Positions 1-9,460 of a DNA stretch of 64,000 bases are shown piece by piece (within the stretch, counting starts at the first letter, position 1; every line of letters starts with the position of its first letter). The notes under the pieces are model-generated. The model saw only the letters and a list, made by a program, of their open reading frames with translations. It made no database searches and had not been told where the DNA came from. Origin of the DNA: Butyrivibrio sp. (lineage in GTDB: Bacteria; Bacillota; Clostridia; Lachnospirales; Lachnospiraceae); the NCBI RefSeq assembly GCF_015056685.1, contig NZ_SVFW01000001.1:124001-188000 (forward strand), read 5' to 3'. The translations under genes and the position numbers were made by a program.

Positions 1-1908
1 GTTATCATGAAGCACCTTCACGCTGATCTCAAAGGCAGTTTCAAATTTCTTAACATCGAAAGAATCTGTATAAGTGCTGATAGATCCGCTTATTCCACCT
101 GTTCGTATATTGATCTCGTTGTAAAGATCTCCATATGTATAGTGTTCAGTATCCATCATGCCAAGCACTTTTTTAAGCACTGCAGCATATGGAAGGTCCT
201 TTGCATCTATATTCTTAAGGTCAAAGACAAATGTCAGATAGTCAATTCCATTAGTAAAAATGTCATGGAAAAGAATCTTAACACCATCCATTTCTCTTTC
301 TTCATATTTGAACTGTTCAGCTTCCTTTTTAAGGTCTTCAAGCTTAAGAAGCGGAATCTTTTTAAGGTCCTCAGGATCATCAGGTGTTTCCTGATATTCC
401 TTGAGCTCTTTAGTCTCTTTTACAATTCTCTTTATCTCATCTGCAGATAAGGAATCCTTGTAAGCAGCAAGCTTTTTTGAAAGCTCCGCATCTTTTTTCT
501 CAGTAAGACCTTTTTCAGGCTCAAGCATAAGTACTGTCTTATGATTGTTGTTAAGAAGATACTTAACAATGAGCTTTTCAAAGTAGTCTCCATCAACCTC
601 TTTCTTCAGTTCAGCAAAGGTATTGTTTGCTTCAACGTGAATCCATGGCAGTTTGTCATCATAGAGCCAGCTGTCATAGATCTGAAGGCCATACAGAAGT
701 CCCTTTGGAAATCTTCCAAAATCAGCTTCTCTATACTTAAACTCATCATAGTTAAGTCCGGCCATCAGAGCTTTCTTGTCAATGCCATCCTTAACCTGCT
801 TTTCAAGAACTTCAACGATAGTTTTTACAAATTCGTCCTTCTGAGAACTGTCAGCATTTTTGGCAATTATTGAAAATACAGGCTGTTTGATTCCATTATC
901 ATACTCACTGTAAACATCCTGTCCGATTCCCTTGTCAATAAGAGCCTTCTTTATAGGGGCTCCCGGAGCTGAACAAAGAGCATAATCCAGAATATCAAAT
1001 GCAATATATGTCTTTCTGTCTAAGGTTGAACCTATGCTGCAGTTGTAAGAAAGATATGTGTTCTTTGACTCGCTGTCAGACTCAAGGATTGAATAAGGCT
1101 TTCTGACCTCCTTAGGAGAAGAAAATCCTTCCTGCGTTGCAATCTCAGAATCAACTTTAAGATAATCAAACTTCGAGAGATAGTTTTTATCGATATAATC
1201 AAGCTTTTCAGCCATATCCATGTTTCCATATAAATAAATATAGCTGTTTGAAGGATGATAATATTTCCTGTGGAAATCAAGATAATCCTCATAAGTGAGC
1301 TCATAAATATGATCAGGATCTCCACCTGACTCAAAACCATAAGTAGTGTCAGGATAAAGAGAATTCTGAATTTCTCTTGAAAGGACATCATCTGCAGAAG
1401 AAAATGCACCTTTCATCTCATTGTAGACAACACCGTTAATTGTAAGATCAGAGGACTCATCCTCCATCTCATAATGCCAGCCTTCCTGCTTAAAAATCTT
1501 ATCAGTCTTATATATATTGGGATAAAAAACCGCATCTAGATAAACGTGCATCAGATTCTGAAAGTCAGCATCATTGCAGCTGGCAATAGGATACACGGTC
1601 TTATCCGGATAAGTCATAGCATTTAAAAATGTATTGAGTGATCCCTTAACAAGCTCTACAAAAGGATCCTTTATTGGAAATTCTTTTGACCCGCAAAGAA
1701 CTGTATGCTCAATAATATGAGCAACACCTGTAGAATCCTTTGGTGGTGTCCTAAATCCAATAGAAAAAACCTTATTCTCTTCATCATTAGACAAAAGAGC
1801 AATTCTTGCCTTTGTCTTTTTATGGCTTAAAAGATAGCTTTCAGAGTTGAGATCTTCTATTCTTCTCTTTTCAACTATCTCATAAGCGTCCAAATCTTCT
1901 ATTCTCAT
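1..1908 (-). CDS. M16C-family zinc metallopeptidase (presequence-protease-like), partial
   Basis: The C-terminus lies beyond base 1; about 636 codons are visible from an ATG at 1906-1908, preceded by an AAGGGA ribosome site. The N-terminal part reads like the insulinase/pitrilysin superfamily. The inverted zinc motif HxxEH appears as HIIEH at about residue 60, followed by TVLCGS and FPIKDPF, the signature of the M16C (PreP/Cym1) branch. Members are about 970 residues long, degrade peptides inside a closed chamber, and in Firmicutes are presumed cytoplasmic. It lies 24 bases downstream of the membrane-protein gene ending at 1933, so co-transcription is likely. The family call is firm; the substrate cannot be told. 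Confidence 0.9.
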   Translation of the reverse strand, partial: MRIEDLDAYEIVEKRRIEDLNSESYLLSHKKTKARIALLSNDEENKVFSIGFRTPPKDSTGVAHIIEHTVLCGSKEFPIKDPFVELVKGSLNTFLNAMTYPDKTVYPIASCNDADFQNLMHVYLDAVFYPNIYKTDKIFKQEGWHYEMEDESSDLTINGVVYNEMKGAFSSADDVLSREIQNSLYPDTTYGFESGGDPDHIYELTYEDYLDFHRKYYHPSNSYIYLYGNMDMAEKLDYIDKNYLSKFDYLKVDSEIATQEGFSSPKEVRKPYSILESDSESKNTYLSYNCSIGSTLDRKTYIAFDILDYALCSAPGAPIKKALIDKGIGQDVYSEYDNGIKQPVFSIIAKNADSSQKDEFVKTIVEVLEKQVKDGIDKKALMAGLNYDEFKYREADFGRFPKGLLYGLQIYDSWLYDDKLPWIHVEANNTFAELKKEVDGDYFEKLIVKYLLNNNHKTVLMLEPEKGLTEKKDAELSKKLAAYKDSLSADEIKRIVKETKELKEYQETPDDPEDLKKIPLLKLEDLKKEAEQFKYEEREMDGVKILFHDIFTNGIDYLTFVFDLKNIDAKDLPYAAVLKKVLGMMDTEHYTYGDLYNEINIRTGGISGSISTYTDSFDVKKFETAFEISVKVLHDN

Positions 1909-1932
1909 AATTGTCCCTTCAAATTATATATT

Positions 1933-3546
1933 TTAAAAGTCAAAATCATCGCCTGGCTTAAGCGGAATATCAAAATCATCCTTAAGGGCCTGTTCGATCT
2001 CTTTTCTATCAATGGAGATCGTTCCCTCAAATTTAGGCATCTTCATCCGTGGTACCTCGTCTCGTTCGCCTAAATCCGCCTCAGTTTCCATAGGAAGTAC
2101 CATTCCTTCCGGCACGAAGCGCTGTTCTTCTTTGACTTCTTTTTCCTTTGTTATAACTTCACTAACTTTTTTATTCACTATTTCTTTTGCAATATCCTCA
2201 ATTTCTTCCTTGCCCTCATCAGCATCGTCAGCGCTTTCTTCAGCTGCCTCTGCCTGTGTTTCCTCCTGTTCTATATTCTCTTCATCCTCTATCACAATAA
2301 GTCCATCATCTTCCGGAGATACTGTAATAAGGCTGACTACGCAGGCAAGTACGAAGCCATAGAATATAGTGACCATTATCTGAGAATTCATCTGTGTAGC
2401 TCCCATAAAAGGAACTGTTACATAAATGATAAGCATAGATAAAAGCCATGGAGAAACTCTGTCAATCTTTCTGTTTTTCCAAAATCCAATGATAACACCA
2501 GACATGGCAATAACAGTAACAAGATATATTATCTTATAATCCGTATAGATCATGAAAAGGCTAAAGGTATTAAGATTCTTAAAATAATATGTAGCCCATT
2601 TCACTAATGTATTAAGCGTATTTTCAGGTCCAAGCTCCTGGATGATCATTCCAAAGAAACTACATACGCCACCAAGTAAAACAAATACTAATTTAAACAG
2701 CCCACTCTTTAACTGCTGTCCGACAATAAACAGAATAGAGAAAACAAATGGTGCAATAGTAAAAAGTGTTCCGGCATCTGTATAGCCCATAAAACCAATT
2801 ACAGCACCAACAATCAGATACCAAATGATCCAAACTTTTGATATAAAGCGTCCACGGTATGTGCCTCTCAAAAGCGCCGCTATCAAAAAGAGTTCTATAG
2901 AGAACATTGCATAAAAAAGATTGTCAGTTCCAAGAGAAGGTATTCTGAACCTGTCAACAAATATCGGCATAAATGAAACAAAGGAAGCAAAAACAATAGA
3001 CGGAAGGCTTCCTAATAACATTTTTACCGAAGCCGATGAAAACAGGATAAAAATGCAGAATGAAACAATCTCAAAGAACAGCGCAACGTTTATGTCATTA
3101 CCTGTAAGAAAAAGAATACCTCTGAGAATAAAGGTGTATACGATAGACAACAGATCATTTTCGGAAGTTACATTTGTACCGCCGATCACAGCATTTTCAT
3201 AAAGAGAAAGCTTACCGGAAACTTCAAGAGCCCCATTGGCACAGACCTTCATCCTTAAAATAAATGCACTGGCAACTATGATTCCCAGCAAAAGCCCATA
3301 AAGAATGTCAAAAAGATTTTCTCTTGAAGCAACCCCATCTTCAATGCTGTCATATAACTTTCCAAAAAACACCATCAGCACTGACATCAAAAGAATTCCC
3401 AGAACCGTCAGAACTGCTGTATACATTATTTTTTTATCAGACGGAAAAAGTCCTAAAAAGAAGCTGGAACTCGCTACCATCACCACATCAAAAATAATAA
3501 ACAAAGCCCAGATGCAATACGCTGGCCACATACGTTTCAGTTTCAT
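1933..3546 (-). CDS. Polytopic membrane protein with acidic cytoplasmic tail, unknown function
   Basis: A 537-residue protein with roughly ten hydrophobic segments in the first 400 residues, then an acidic, Glu-rich, probably coiled tail (about 420-537). I chose the ATG at 3544-3546 because a GGGGGGAG ribosome site stands seven bases before it; an in-frame start eight codons earlier has none. The membrane topology and a loop with DAGTL resemble GT-C-type glycosyltransferases or O-antigen/teichoic-acid membrane proteins, but I see no decisive catalytic motif. It sits between yebC and the M16C peptidase gene on the same strand. Function is not assigned. Confidence 0.75.
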   Translation of the reverse strand: MKLKRMWPAYCIWALFIIFDVVMVASSSFFLGLFPSDKKIMYTAVLTVLGILLMSVLMVFFGKLYDSIEDGVASRENLFDILYGLLLGIIVASAFILRMKVCANGALEVSGKLSLYENAVIGGTNVTSENDLLSIVYTFILRGILFLTGNDINVALFFEIVSFCIFILFSSASVKMLLGSLPSIVFASFVSFMPIFVDRFRIPSLGTDNLFYAMFSIELFLIAALLRGTYRGRFISKVWIIWYLIVGAVIGFMGYTDAGTLFTIAPFVFSILFIVGQQLKSGLFKLVFVLLGGVCSFFGMIIQELGPENTLNTLVKWATYYFKNLNTFSLFMIYTDYKIIYLVTVIAMSGVIIGFWKNRKIDRVSPWLLSMLIIYVTVPFMGATQMNSQIMVTIFYGFVLACVVSLITVSPEDDGLIVIEDEENIEQEETQAEAAEESADDADEGKEEIEDIAKEIVNKKVSEVITKEKEVKEEQRFVPEGMVLPMETEADLGERDEVPRMKMPKFEGTISIDRKEIEQALKDDFDIPLKPGDDFDF

Positions 3547-3586
3547 TTTAGGACTCCCCCCGCCTATCAAATATTAAAAATAATAA

Positions 3587-4324
3587 TTATTCGTCTGCCT
3601 CTTCCCAGTTATGGTAAACAGCCTGAACATCGTCGTCCTCATCAAGAAGATCAAGGATTCTCTGAAGATACTTAACTGTATCAGCATCTGTTACAGATAC
3701 GTAGTTCTGAGGAATCATTGTTACTTCTGCTGAAACAGACTCAACATTCTCTCTGCCGAGTGCCTCAACTACAGGCTGGAAATTCTCAGGAGAAGTAAGG
3801 ATCTCATAGCTGTCCTCTTCCTCATTGAAATCATCAGCGCCTGCATCAAGAACAAGCATCATAAGGTCATCAGAAGACATTTTGCACTCTTCCTTATCGA
3901 TAATGATCTGACCTTTCTTATCGAACATGTAAGATACACATCCAGGTGTTCCAACGTTACCATTTCCCTTAGTGAATGCACTCTTAACGTTTGAAGCTGT
4001 TCTGTTCTGGTTGTCTGTAAGTGCCTCAACAATGATAGCTGTTCCGCCAGGGCCATATCCTTCATAAGTAATATTCTTGTAATCAACTGCTCCGTCAGCA
4101 CCTGATGCTTTCTTGATTCCACGATCAATTGTATCGTTAGGCATGTTGTTTGCCTTAGCCTTTGCAATAACCTGTGCAAGCTTAAAGTTGTTAGCTGGAT
4201 CTGGTCCACCTTCCTTTACTGCAACGGCAATTTCTCTACCGATAATAGTAAAAATCTTTCCCTTTGCTGCATCATTCTTTTCTTTTTTGTGCTTGATGTT
4301 AGCAAATTTTGAATGTCCTGACAT
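3587..4324 (-). CDS. yebC: YebC/PmpR family regulator (TACO1-like)
   Basis: 245 residues, the usual length. It opens with the family hallmark MSGHSKFANIKHKK and contains the conserved stretch KANNMPNDTIDRGIKKA at about 55-71, then GYGPGG at about 90. YebC proteins are three-domain cytoplasmic proteins, first described as DNA-binding regulators and later linked to translation of difficult sequences such as polyprolines. The gene is followed 40 bases later by a membrane-protein gene and preceded by the CBS-protein gene, all on the minus strand. The identity is very secure; the exact role in this organism is inferred. Confidence 0.97.
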   Translation of the reverse strand: MSGHSKFANIKHKKEKNDAAKGKIFTIIGREIAVAVKEGGPDPANNFKLAQVIAKAKANNMPNDTIDRGIKKASGADGAVDYKNITYEGYGPGGTAIIVEALTDNQNRTASNVKSAFTKGNGNVGTPGCVSYMFDKKGQIIIDKEECKMSSDDLMMLVLDAGADDFNEEEDSYEILTSPENFQPVVEALGRENVESVSAEVTMIPQNYVSVTDADTVKYLQRILDLLDEDDDVQAVYHNWEEADE

Positions 4325-4349
4325 AAAAACTTCCTTTCATAATAATTAA

Positions 4350-5420
4350 CTATTTTGCTATTTCTAATTCTTTTTCCTCACTGCCCGTCTCATCTTCCGG
4401 GAGCTTTGTCATAAGAACGCTCTGGATCATATGATTCTGTACAGAAAGGATCTTGAAATTATAGCCTTCAACTGAAGTATCAAATTCTTCGTCACTTTCC
4501 GGTATCCTGTCCAATTTGGAAATAAGATAACCGTTTATTGTTTCAAACTCAGAATCCTCAAATGAAATTTCAAATTTCTTTTCAAGGACTTCTAAAGGAG
4601 TCATACCATCGACGATAAATTCGCCTTTGTTCTTGGTAGGTTTAATATAGTTCTCATCCTCATCATATTCATCAAGGATATTACCTACTATTTCCTCTAA
4701 GATATCCTCCATAGACACAAGTCCTGCAGTCTGGCCATATTCATCAATTACTATGACCATCTGAGTTTTAGATGACTGCATGCTACGAAAAAGAGAATCG
4801 ATATTCCTTGTCTCAGGTACAAATTTAGGCTGACGAAGAAGGCCTTTTATCTTCCTTATAGGAAGCTCCTCATCTGTTTCCTCTGAGAGCTTTTTCATGG
4901 CATCTCTTATATGCATTATGCCAATTATGTGGTCGATATCATCAAGATATACAGGGAATCTGCTGTTATTGGTCTCCATCATGAAGTTAATAGCTTCTTT
5001 AAGGGTCATGTTTGCATCGATAGCCACCATGGCATTTCTATTTGTCATGATATCCTGAGCTTCCTTATCTGAGAGCTCAAAAATATTAGATATCATATCT
5101 GCTTCTGACTCCAGGATAACGCCATGTTCCTGACCTTCTGTAACCATAGACTTGATCTCTTCCTCAGTCACATCCGAAAGGCTGGCATCACCGCGATCTC
5201 CGCACAAATATAAAATGGCTTTATAAAAAACATTGATAAGAAAGCCTTCGATACTTGTGGCATCATCATTAAAAAACTTAAATACCCTGACATTCTCTTC
5301 TTTTTCCATTTCATCGCCCTTGAAGTGCCATACAGCGCGGAAAATGGAATGAATAAGTATATCAATAAAAAGAACTATAAGTACTGCAATAAAAATGACA
5401 GAAGGCAAGCCTTCGTCCAT
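4350..5420 (-). CDS. CBS-pair / CorC_HlyC domain protein (hemolysin C-like), short membrane part
   Basis: 356 residues from the ATG at 5418-5420, chosen because AGGAGGA stands just upstream; a longer reading frame lacks a ribosome site. One hydrophobic segment lies at about residues 5-25. It is followed by two CBS domains (about 120-245; motifs MTNRNAMVAID and EYGQTAGLVSMEDILEEIVG) and a C-terminal CorC_HlyC transporter-associated domain (about 265-345). Relatives usually carry a full DUF21 domain of three to four helices. Here only one helix remains, so a transport function on its own is doubtful. It may sense adenosine nucleotides through CBS, or partner with another Mg/Co efflux subunit. 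Confidence 0.85.
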   Translation of the reverse strand: MDEGLPSVIFIAVLIVLFIDILIHSIFRAVWHFKGDEMEKEENVRVFKFFNDDATSIEGFLINVFYKAILYLCGDRGDASLSDVTEEEIKSMVTEGQEHGVILESEADMISNIFELSDKEAQDIMTNRNAMVAIDANMTLKEAINFMMETNNSRFPVYLDDIDHIIGIMHIRDAMKKLSEETDEELPIRKIKGLLRQPKFVPETRNIDSLFRSMQSSKTQMVIVIDEYGQTAGLVSMEDILEEIVGNILDEYDEDENYIKPTKNKGEFIVDGMTPLEVLEKKFEISFEDSEFETINGYLISKLDRIPESDEEFDTSVEGYNFKILSVQNHMIQSVLMTKLPEDETGSEEKELEIAK

Positions 5421-5477
5421 AATCAATCCTCCTACCTGCAAAAAGACGCATAATATCAAATTAAACTATAACACATT

Positions 5478-6926
5478 TTAGTTTTCTCTATCAAGCCTGT
5501 CAATTTCTGCCTTTATTGTGCTGTCATAAATGCCATCCTTCTCTTTTTCTGACATAGGAAGATTTTCATAAGGAATAAGAAGATTGTGCTTTCTGCGGCT
5601 GTTATCCCTTTTTTCAGCAAAAGACCAATGATTAACAAGATGAAATCTGCTCCATCTGATATGCTCGATTCTCCAGGCATCCTCACTGTCCTCATCCATA
5701 ACGCCATCATTTTTTAGGCGCTTTTCAATCCAATAATGATCTGCTCTTGCTATGCTTGAACTCTTCTTAAATCCATCAAGTTTCTTCCATTCGTCTTCCA
5801 TTTCTTTTTCATAATCAGAAGGCGCAGTCCTGTTGCTGTATCTAAGTGCGTAGTCATAGTTAAAGAGCTTACCCTGTCTATAGAGCTTTTCACTCTTGAC
5901 ATTATCTTCAGTGAGAATGTTCTCCATATCACCAAATACCATGATCTTATCTGATACATAAATATCGGCGTAACTTATCTTTTCATCTGAATAGCAATGG
6001 ATCTCAGCAAGAGGATTAACATAAAGGACCTTTTGGATAAAATCAATCTGGTCCTCTTTTTCAGTGTAGATAAGCCTGTCCATATCAGCAAGAATATCCA
6101 TTTCCATATCCCATGGATTCTCATGAACAATAATCTTATCGTTATTCTCAGTGGAAAGATTCTTCAAAAAGTCTGCTCTTGAGCCTTCCATCCCCCAGAT
6201 ATGATACTCAAAGGATTGCTTTAAGCTATAAAGATTATTCAGATAGCCATATTTAAAAATAGCAAAAGCTACATCACCTGAGCCAACTATAGCAATTTTG
6301 TAGTTTTCATCCCTGTGGTCATATAGATTATTCTTTTTCCAAAAATCTCTTGCCATAAGGTCATTAACATTAAAGAAATGCATCTGGGTATTAATAAGAT
6401 TGCCTGCCTTGAGAAGTGATGAATCAAGACTGTTCATCATCATATATACATTCTTATTAGCCAAAGCCTTAACATTCTGGCTGACAAATCTAATGCTCTC
6501 CGCATCGTCTGAGAGCATTAGAATATGATTCTTTACTCTCTCAGGCTTTGAAAGTCCATCAACAACATAACCATGCTTCAAAGTACTTCCAAGCGCCCTT
6601 CCAAGTTCATTGTCTGTGTAAACTACTGTTGCATCCTTTGAAAACCTTGAAAAGAAATGCTCAATCTTGTAAAAAGCATATTTCACAAAGCTCAAAATAA
6701 TTCCAGCTGTAACTACAACGGCAGCTATTTTAGCAAACAAAATGATTGGAGTTTCATAATCAGAAACAGGATTTACAAAATAGATTGCTATAGCAGCATA
6801 GATTACCTGAAATGCATTCATCTCCCCGGACTGCGCATAACCTATGCATGCAAGAATAAAAGGAACCAGCCCTGCCAAATATTTTATCCATGGATATTTT
6901 TCCAAAAGCTTTTTTAATATTTTCAT
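5478..6926 (-). CDS. Membrane protein with TrkA-N-like nucleotide-binding region and C-terminal RyR-like domain
   Basis: 482 residues. Three hydrophobic segments lie in the first 90 residues, the third leading into a basic stretch. A long cytoplasmic part contains two Rossmann-like segments: a strand with VVYTDNELGRALG near 100, and IAIVGSGDVAFAIFKYG near 215, the second with a clear GxGxxxxxxF/Y-type dinucleotide loop. The C-terminus (about 420-475) has WxxxHxRWxRFH followed by HNLLIPYENLPMSEKEKD, the pattern of bacterial RyR domains. This layout recalls ligand-gated cation channels or regulators of the TrkA/CASTOR kind, but I see no selectivity filter. Function remains unassigned. Confidence 0.75.
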   Translation of the reverse strand: MKILKKLLEKYPWIKYLAGLVPFILACIGYAQSGEMNAFQVIYAAIAIYFVNPVSDYETPIILFAKIAAVVVTAGIILSFVKYAFYKIEHFFSRFSKDATVVYTDNELGRALGSTLKHGYVVDGLSKPERVKNHILMLSDDAESIRFVSQNVKALANKNVYMMMNSLDSSLLKAGNLINTQMHFFNVNDLMARDFWKKNNLYDHRDENYKIAIVGSGDVAFAIFKYGYLNNLYSLKQSFEYHIWGMEGSRADFLKNLSTENNDKIIVHENPWDMEMDILADMDRLIYTEKEDQIDFIQKVLYVNPLAEIHCYSDEKISYADIYVSDKIMVFGDMENILTEDNVKSEKLYRQGKLFNYDYALRYSNRTAPSDYEKEMEDEWKKLDGFKKSSSIARADHYWIEKRLKNDGVMDEDSEDAWRIEHIRWSRFHLVNHWSFAEKRDNSRRKHNLLIPYENLPMSEKEKDGIYDSTIKAEIDRLDREN

Positions 6927-7063
6927 ACACTCACCTTTTCCGGCTAAACGCCACTTTTTACCTTATCATTTAAAAGAGACTTCTTCAAGACTCTCGACAC
7001 CTTTTCATTTTTCATATAAAATTTTCTTTGTGTGGGGATTTAGGGTAAGGAGTTTTAGTAATT

Positions 7064-8272
7064 ATGGTTTCTTTTTTAATGATGGCCGTTAATGCCATCT
7101 CAAGTATTGTTGTTTCAGTTTTAAAGGCATTCTTCTCAATGCTTTCCTGGTTTATAAGAGCTTATGTCAGATTTCTTAAGCTGTTTTTCTGTATTCTTCC
7201 TGTTACATCAATTTCATTTTTTCTATTACTATGTATAAACGTGTTTCTGCTCTTTGGAGGAAACTTCGGGCTATTATCTATAGGAGCCGGCCCTGATCCT
7301 CAGGTTCAGGCGCCCCACTCTTTAGATATCCAGGGCAGTGACCTGAATATTCCTGAGGAGATGGTAAAAGAGGCCAACAACAGTTTTACCAAAAATAACT
7401 ATGTTGTTACTTCCTTTTACAACGATATCAGGACCTGGTGGATTGAATCGGTTTACTCATATAAAGGTGCTCCTCTTTATATTTTTCTTTTGATACTGAC
7501 CATCATAATGATAATCCCTGTTGGAACCATTCTTCTTTCCATCTCAGTATTCATGTCATTTAGCAAGATAATTTTCTTCTGTATCATTGCAGATGCTGTA
7601 ATTTACGTTTTAAGAGCCTTTATCGGTAAAGGTTTTGTGTCTCAGGCCCTTGACCGCTATTACCATCTTTTCCCTGATGCAGGCAAAAGACATTATGAAA
7701 AAGACTATGAAAAATGGCTCAAGAACAGATCCTATGCCGATTCCGAGGATGAACACGATCATCGTCGCAGTAAAAGAGCCTCATTCTATGAAGATGAAGA
7801 TGATGATTATGAAGATGAGGACTACGAATACGAGGATTATGATGAAGAAGATTACGATGACGAAGACTACGATGACGAAGACTACGACGATGAAGATTAT
7901 GATGAGGACTACGATGAAGAATACGATGATGAATATGATAAAGATGAAGCATATGAGGATGACGATGTAGACTACGATGATGAGCCTGAGGATGACTACG
8001 ATGATATAGATAATGACGAGTATGACTATAACAACTCAGGCAATGGCAAAAGATACAATAATTCAAAATACAATAAGAACACTTATGGTAGCGCTACACA
8101 AGCTACATCAAGTTCTTTTGACTTCTTTGCCGGTTGTACTACAAAAGAAAGCGTTGATAAAAAATACAAGTCTCTCGTAAAACTCTACCATCCTGATAAC
8201 ATGGACGGTGACACTGCTGCTCTTCAAGAAATAAATGTCCAGTACGATAAAGCCAAACGGAAATTTTCATAA
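7064..8272 (+). CDS. Membrane-anchored J-domain (DnaJ-like) protein with Asp/Glu/Tyr-rich repeat
   Basis: 402 residues. Several hydrophobic segments occur in residues 1-75 and 140-190, followed by a very acidic, Tyr-rich low-complexity linker (about 228-325) made of repeating DYDDE-like units. A C-terminal J-domain-like segment (about 350-402) carries the HPD tripeptide in LYHPDN, the motif that stimulates DnaK ATPase. Only helices II and III of a J domain are obvious. AAGGAG stands 11 bases before the ATG. The acidic linker is encoded by near-identical 9-base units, so its length may vary between strains. It would tether DnaK activity to the membrane; the client is unknown. Confidence 0.8.
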   Translation: MVSFLMMAVNAISSIVVSVLKAFFSMLSWFIRAYVRFLKLFFCILPVTSISFFLLLCINVFLLFGGNFGLLSIGAGPDPQVQAPHSLDIQGSDLNIPEEMVKEANNSFTKNNYVVTSFYNDIRTWWIESVYSYKGAPLYIFLLILTIIMIIPVGTILLSISVFMSFSKIIFFCIIADAVIYVLRAFIGKGFVSQALDRYYHLFPDAGKRHYEKDYEKWLKNRSYADSEDEHDHRRSKRASFYEDEDDDYEDEDYEYEDYDEEDYDDEDYDDEDYDDEDYDEDYDEEYDDEYDKDEAYEDDDVDYDDEPEDDYDDIDNDEYDYNNSGNGKRYNNSKYNKNTYGSATQATSSSFDFFAGCTTKESVDKKYKSLVKLYHPDNMDGDTAALQEINVQYDKAKRKFS

Positions 8273-8293
8273 ATAGACAGTTAAGATGAAATA

Positions 8294-8343
8294 ATGCGCC
8301 CTGTTTTCTGTTTTGAATAAACATGAAAGAGAGCAAGGCGCAT
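8294..8343. terminator. Hairpin between convergent genes
   Basis: ATGCGCC at 8294-8300 pairs with GGCGCAT at 8337-8343 around an AT-rich loop of 36 bases. It lies between the 3' ends of the J-domain gene and the esterase gene. No strong T run follows on either strand, so termination is only inferred from position. Confidence 0.4.
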
Positions 8344-8363
8344 GCCACTCGCAAAAATATAGT

Positions 8364-9458
8364 TTAATTTTTAAATAACACCTGCAAGCTATTGTAGTAA
8401 TAGTAAGGTGCATAAAGATCTCCATGCTCAAAATTTGAAAGCACATAATACAAATTATTAGTGTTTGGATCATCACCGTATGAGAAAATTGGCTGCTTTT
8501 CAAAATATGCCATCTGTGTTCTAAGTGAACCAGCATCTGTGGGACCACCACTTCCAACATATATAAAGAAATCCATATCCGGATTATCATCTACCGCTTC
8601 CTTCAAATACTGATAAGCCTCCTCATCAGTAGGATTTTCGCTTATCTGCTTTCCGGCTACGCAACTTGCACTCATAGGAGCCCACCACTTAAAATACGGA
8701 AGAGCTGAATGGAACATATACCATGTACAACAGCTTCCACGTGAATAACCAGAAAAACCTCTATGATCTCTTGACGCAATAAGCCCATCCTGGTCAAAGC
8801 TTTCTGTATATGTATTATATTTTGCCTCTACCGTCGGAATTATATCTTCTACGACTTCTTTCCAAAAATTAGCAGGTACCCCGGTATAGTTTCCATCTCC
8901 AGCAGGGGCGTCCGGCTCAGTCTTCCTTATTTCATCTGCCTTATCAGGCTCAAGATAATAAGTAGTAAATACCAGAATTACCGGGTCTACTTTTCCGGAT
9001 GCAAAAAGATTATCTAAACGGTTTTTATACTCTTCCTGTAAAAAATAATCATTGGAAAGCTTATTTCCGTGCTGAAAATAGAGCACATTATAAGGTTCTG
9101 TCCTGTTTTCATCATAATCACTTGGCAGATAAACATTCACATATTTATCATATGTTTTCCCATCTTCATACACATCAGTAGAGTATTCAACTTTTTCAAT
9201 TCTGCCTTTTTTATCACACTTTGAATCCATCAAATCATATTTGACAAATTTTGTATCTGTACTCAGAATACTCCCGGCCGGCGAAGTAATAAGAGTCTCA
9301 GTTTCATTTAACTTTTCCTCAGGAAATTTATGTTTAACATAATATGTTGTAACATCTATATCCTGTTTTACTTCTTGTTTTGTAGATTCTTTCCCACACC
9401 CAACAGCAGAAACAATAGTCATTGCTAAACAAATTGCTATAGTAATACCTTTTCTCAT
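8364..9458 (-). CDS. CE1-like putative esterase lipoprotein (feruloyl/acetyl esterase fold)
   Basis: 364 residues from the ATG at 9456-9458, which has GGGGAGAG six bases upstream. The ATG six bases earlier abuts that site and is less likely. A lipoprotein signal ends in the lipobox VSAVGC near residue 21. The alpha/beta-hydrolase nucleophile elbow reads GYSRGS near residue 238, an oxyanion-type loop YFQHG lies near 125, and a likely catalytic His sits in FEHGD near 345. The layout matches bacterial CE1 esterases that remove feruloyl or acetyl groups from xylan. The start overlaps the end of the upstream hydrolase gene, so the two are translationally coupled. Substrate is inferred from family and from the nearby GH3 enzyme. 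Confidence 0.85.
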   Translation of the reverse strand: MRKGITIAICLAMTIVSAVGCGKESTKQEVKQDIDVTTYYVKHKFPEEKLNETETLITSPAGSILSTDTKFVKYDLMDSKCDKKGRIEKVEYSTDVYEDGKTYDKYVNVYLPSDYDENRTEPYNVLYFQHGNKLSNDYFLQEEYKNRLDNLFASGKVDPVILVFTTYYLEPDKADEIRKTEPDAPAGDGNYTGVPANFWKEVVEDIIPTVEAKYNTYTESFDQDGLIASRDHRGFSGYSRGSCCTWYMFHSALPYFKWWAPMSASCVAGKQISENPTDEEAYQYLKEAVDDNPDMDFFIYVGSGGPTDAGSLRTQMAYFEKQPIFSYGDDPNTNNLYYVLSNFEHGDLYAPYYYYNSLQVLFKN

Positions 9459-9460
9459 AT

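Noticed and set aside
7719..8066. His/Arg-rich minus-strand frame across the acidic repeat
   Set aside because: It is the complement of the Asp/Tyr repeat; its odd composition follows from that repeat.
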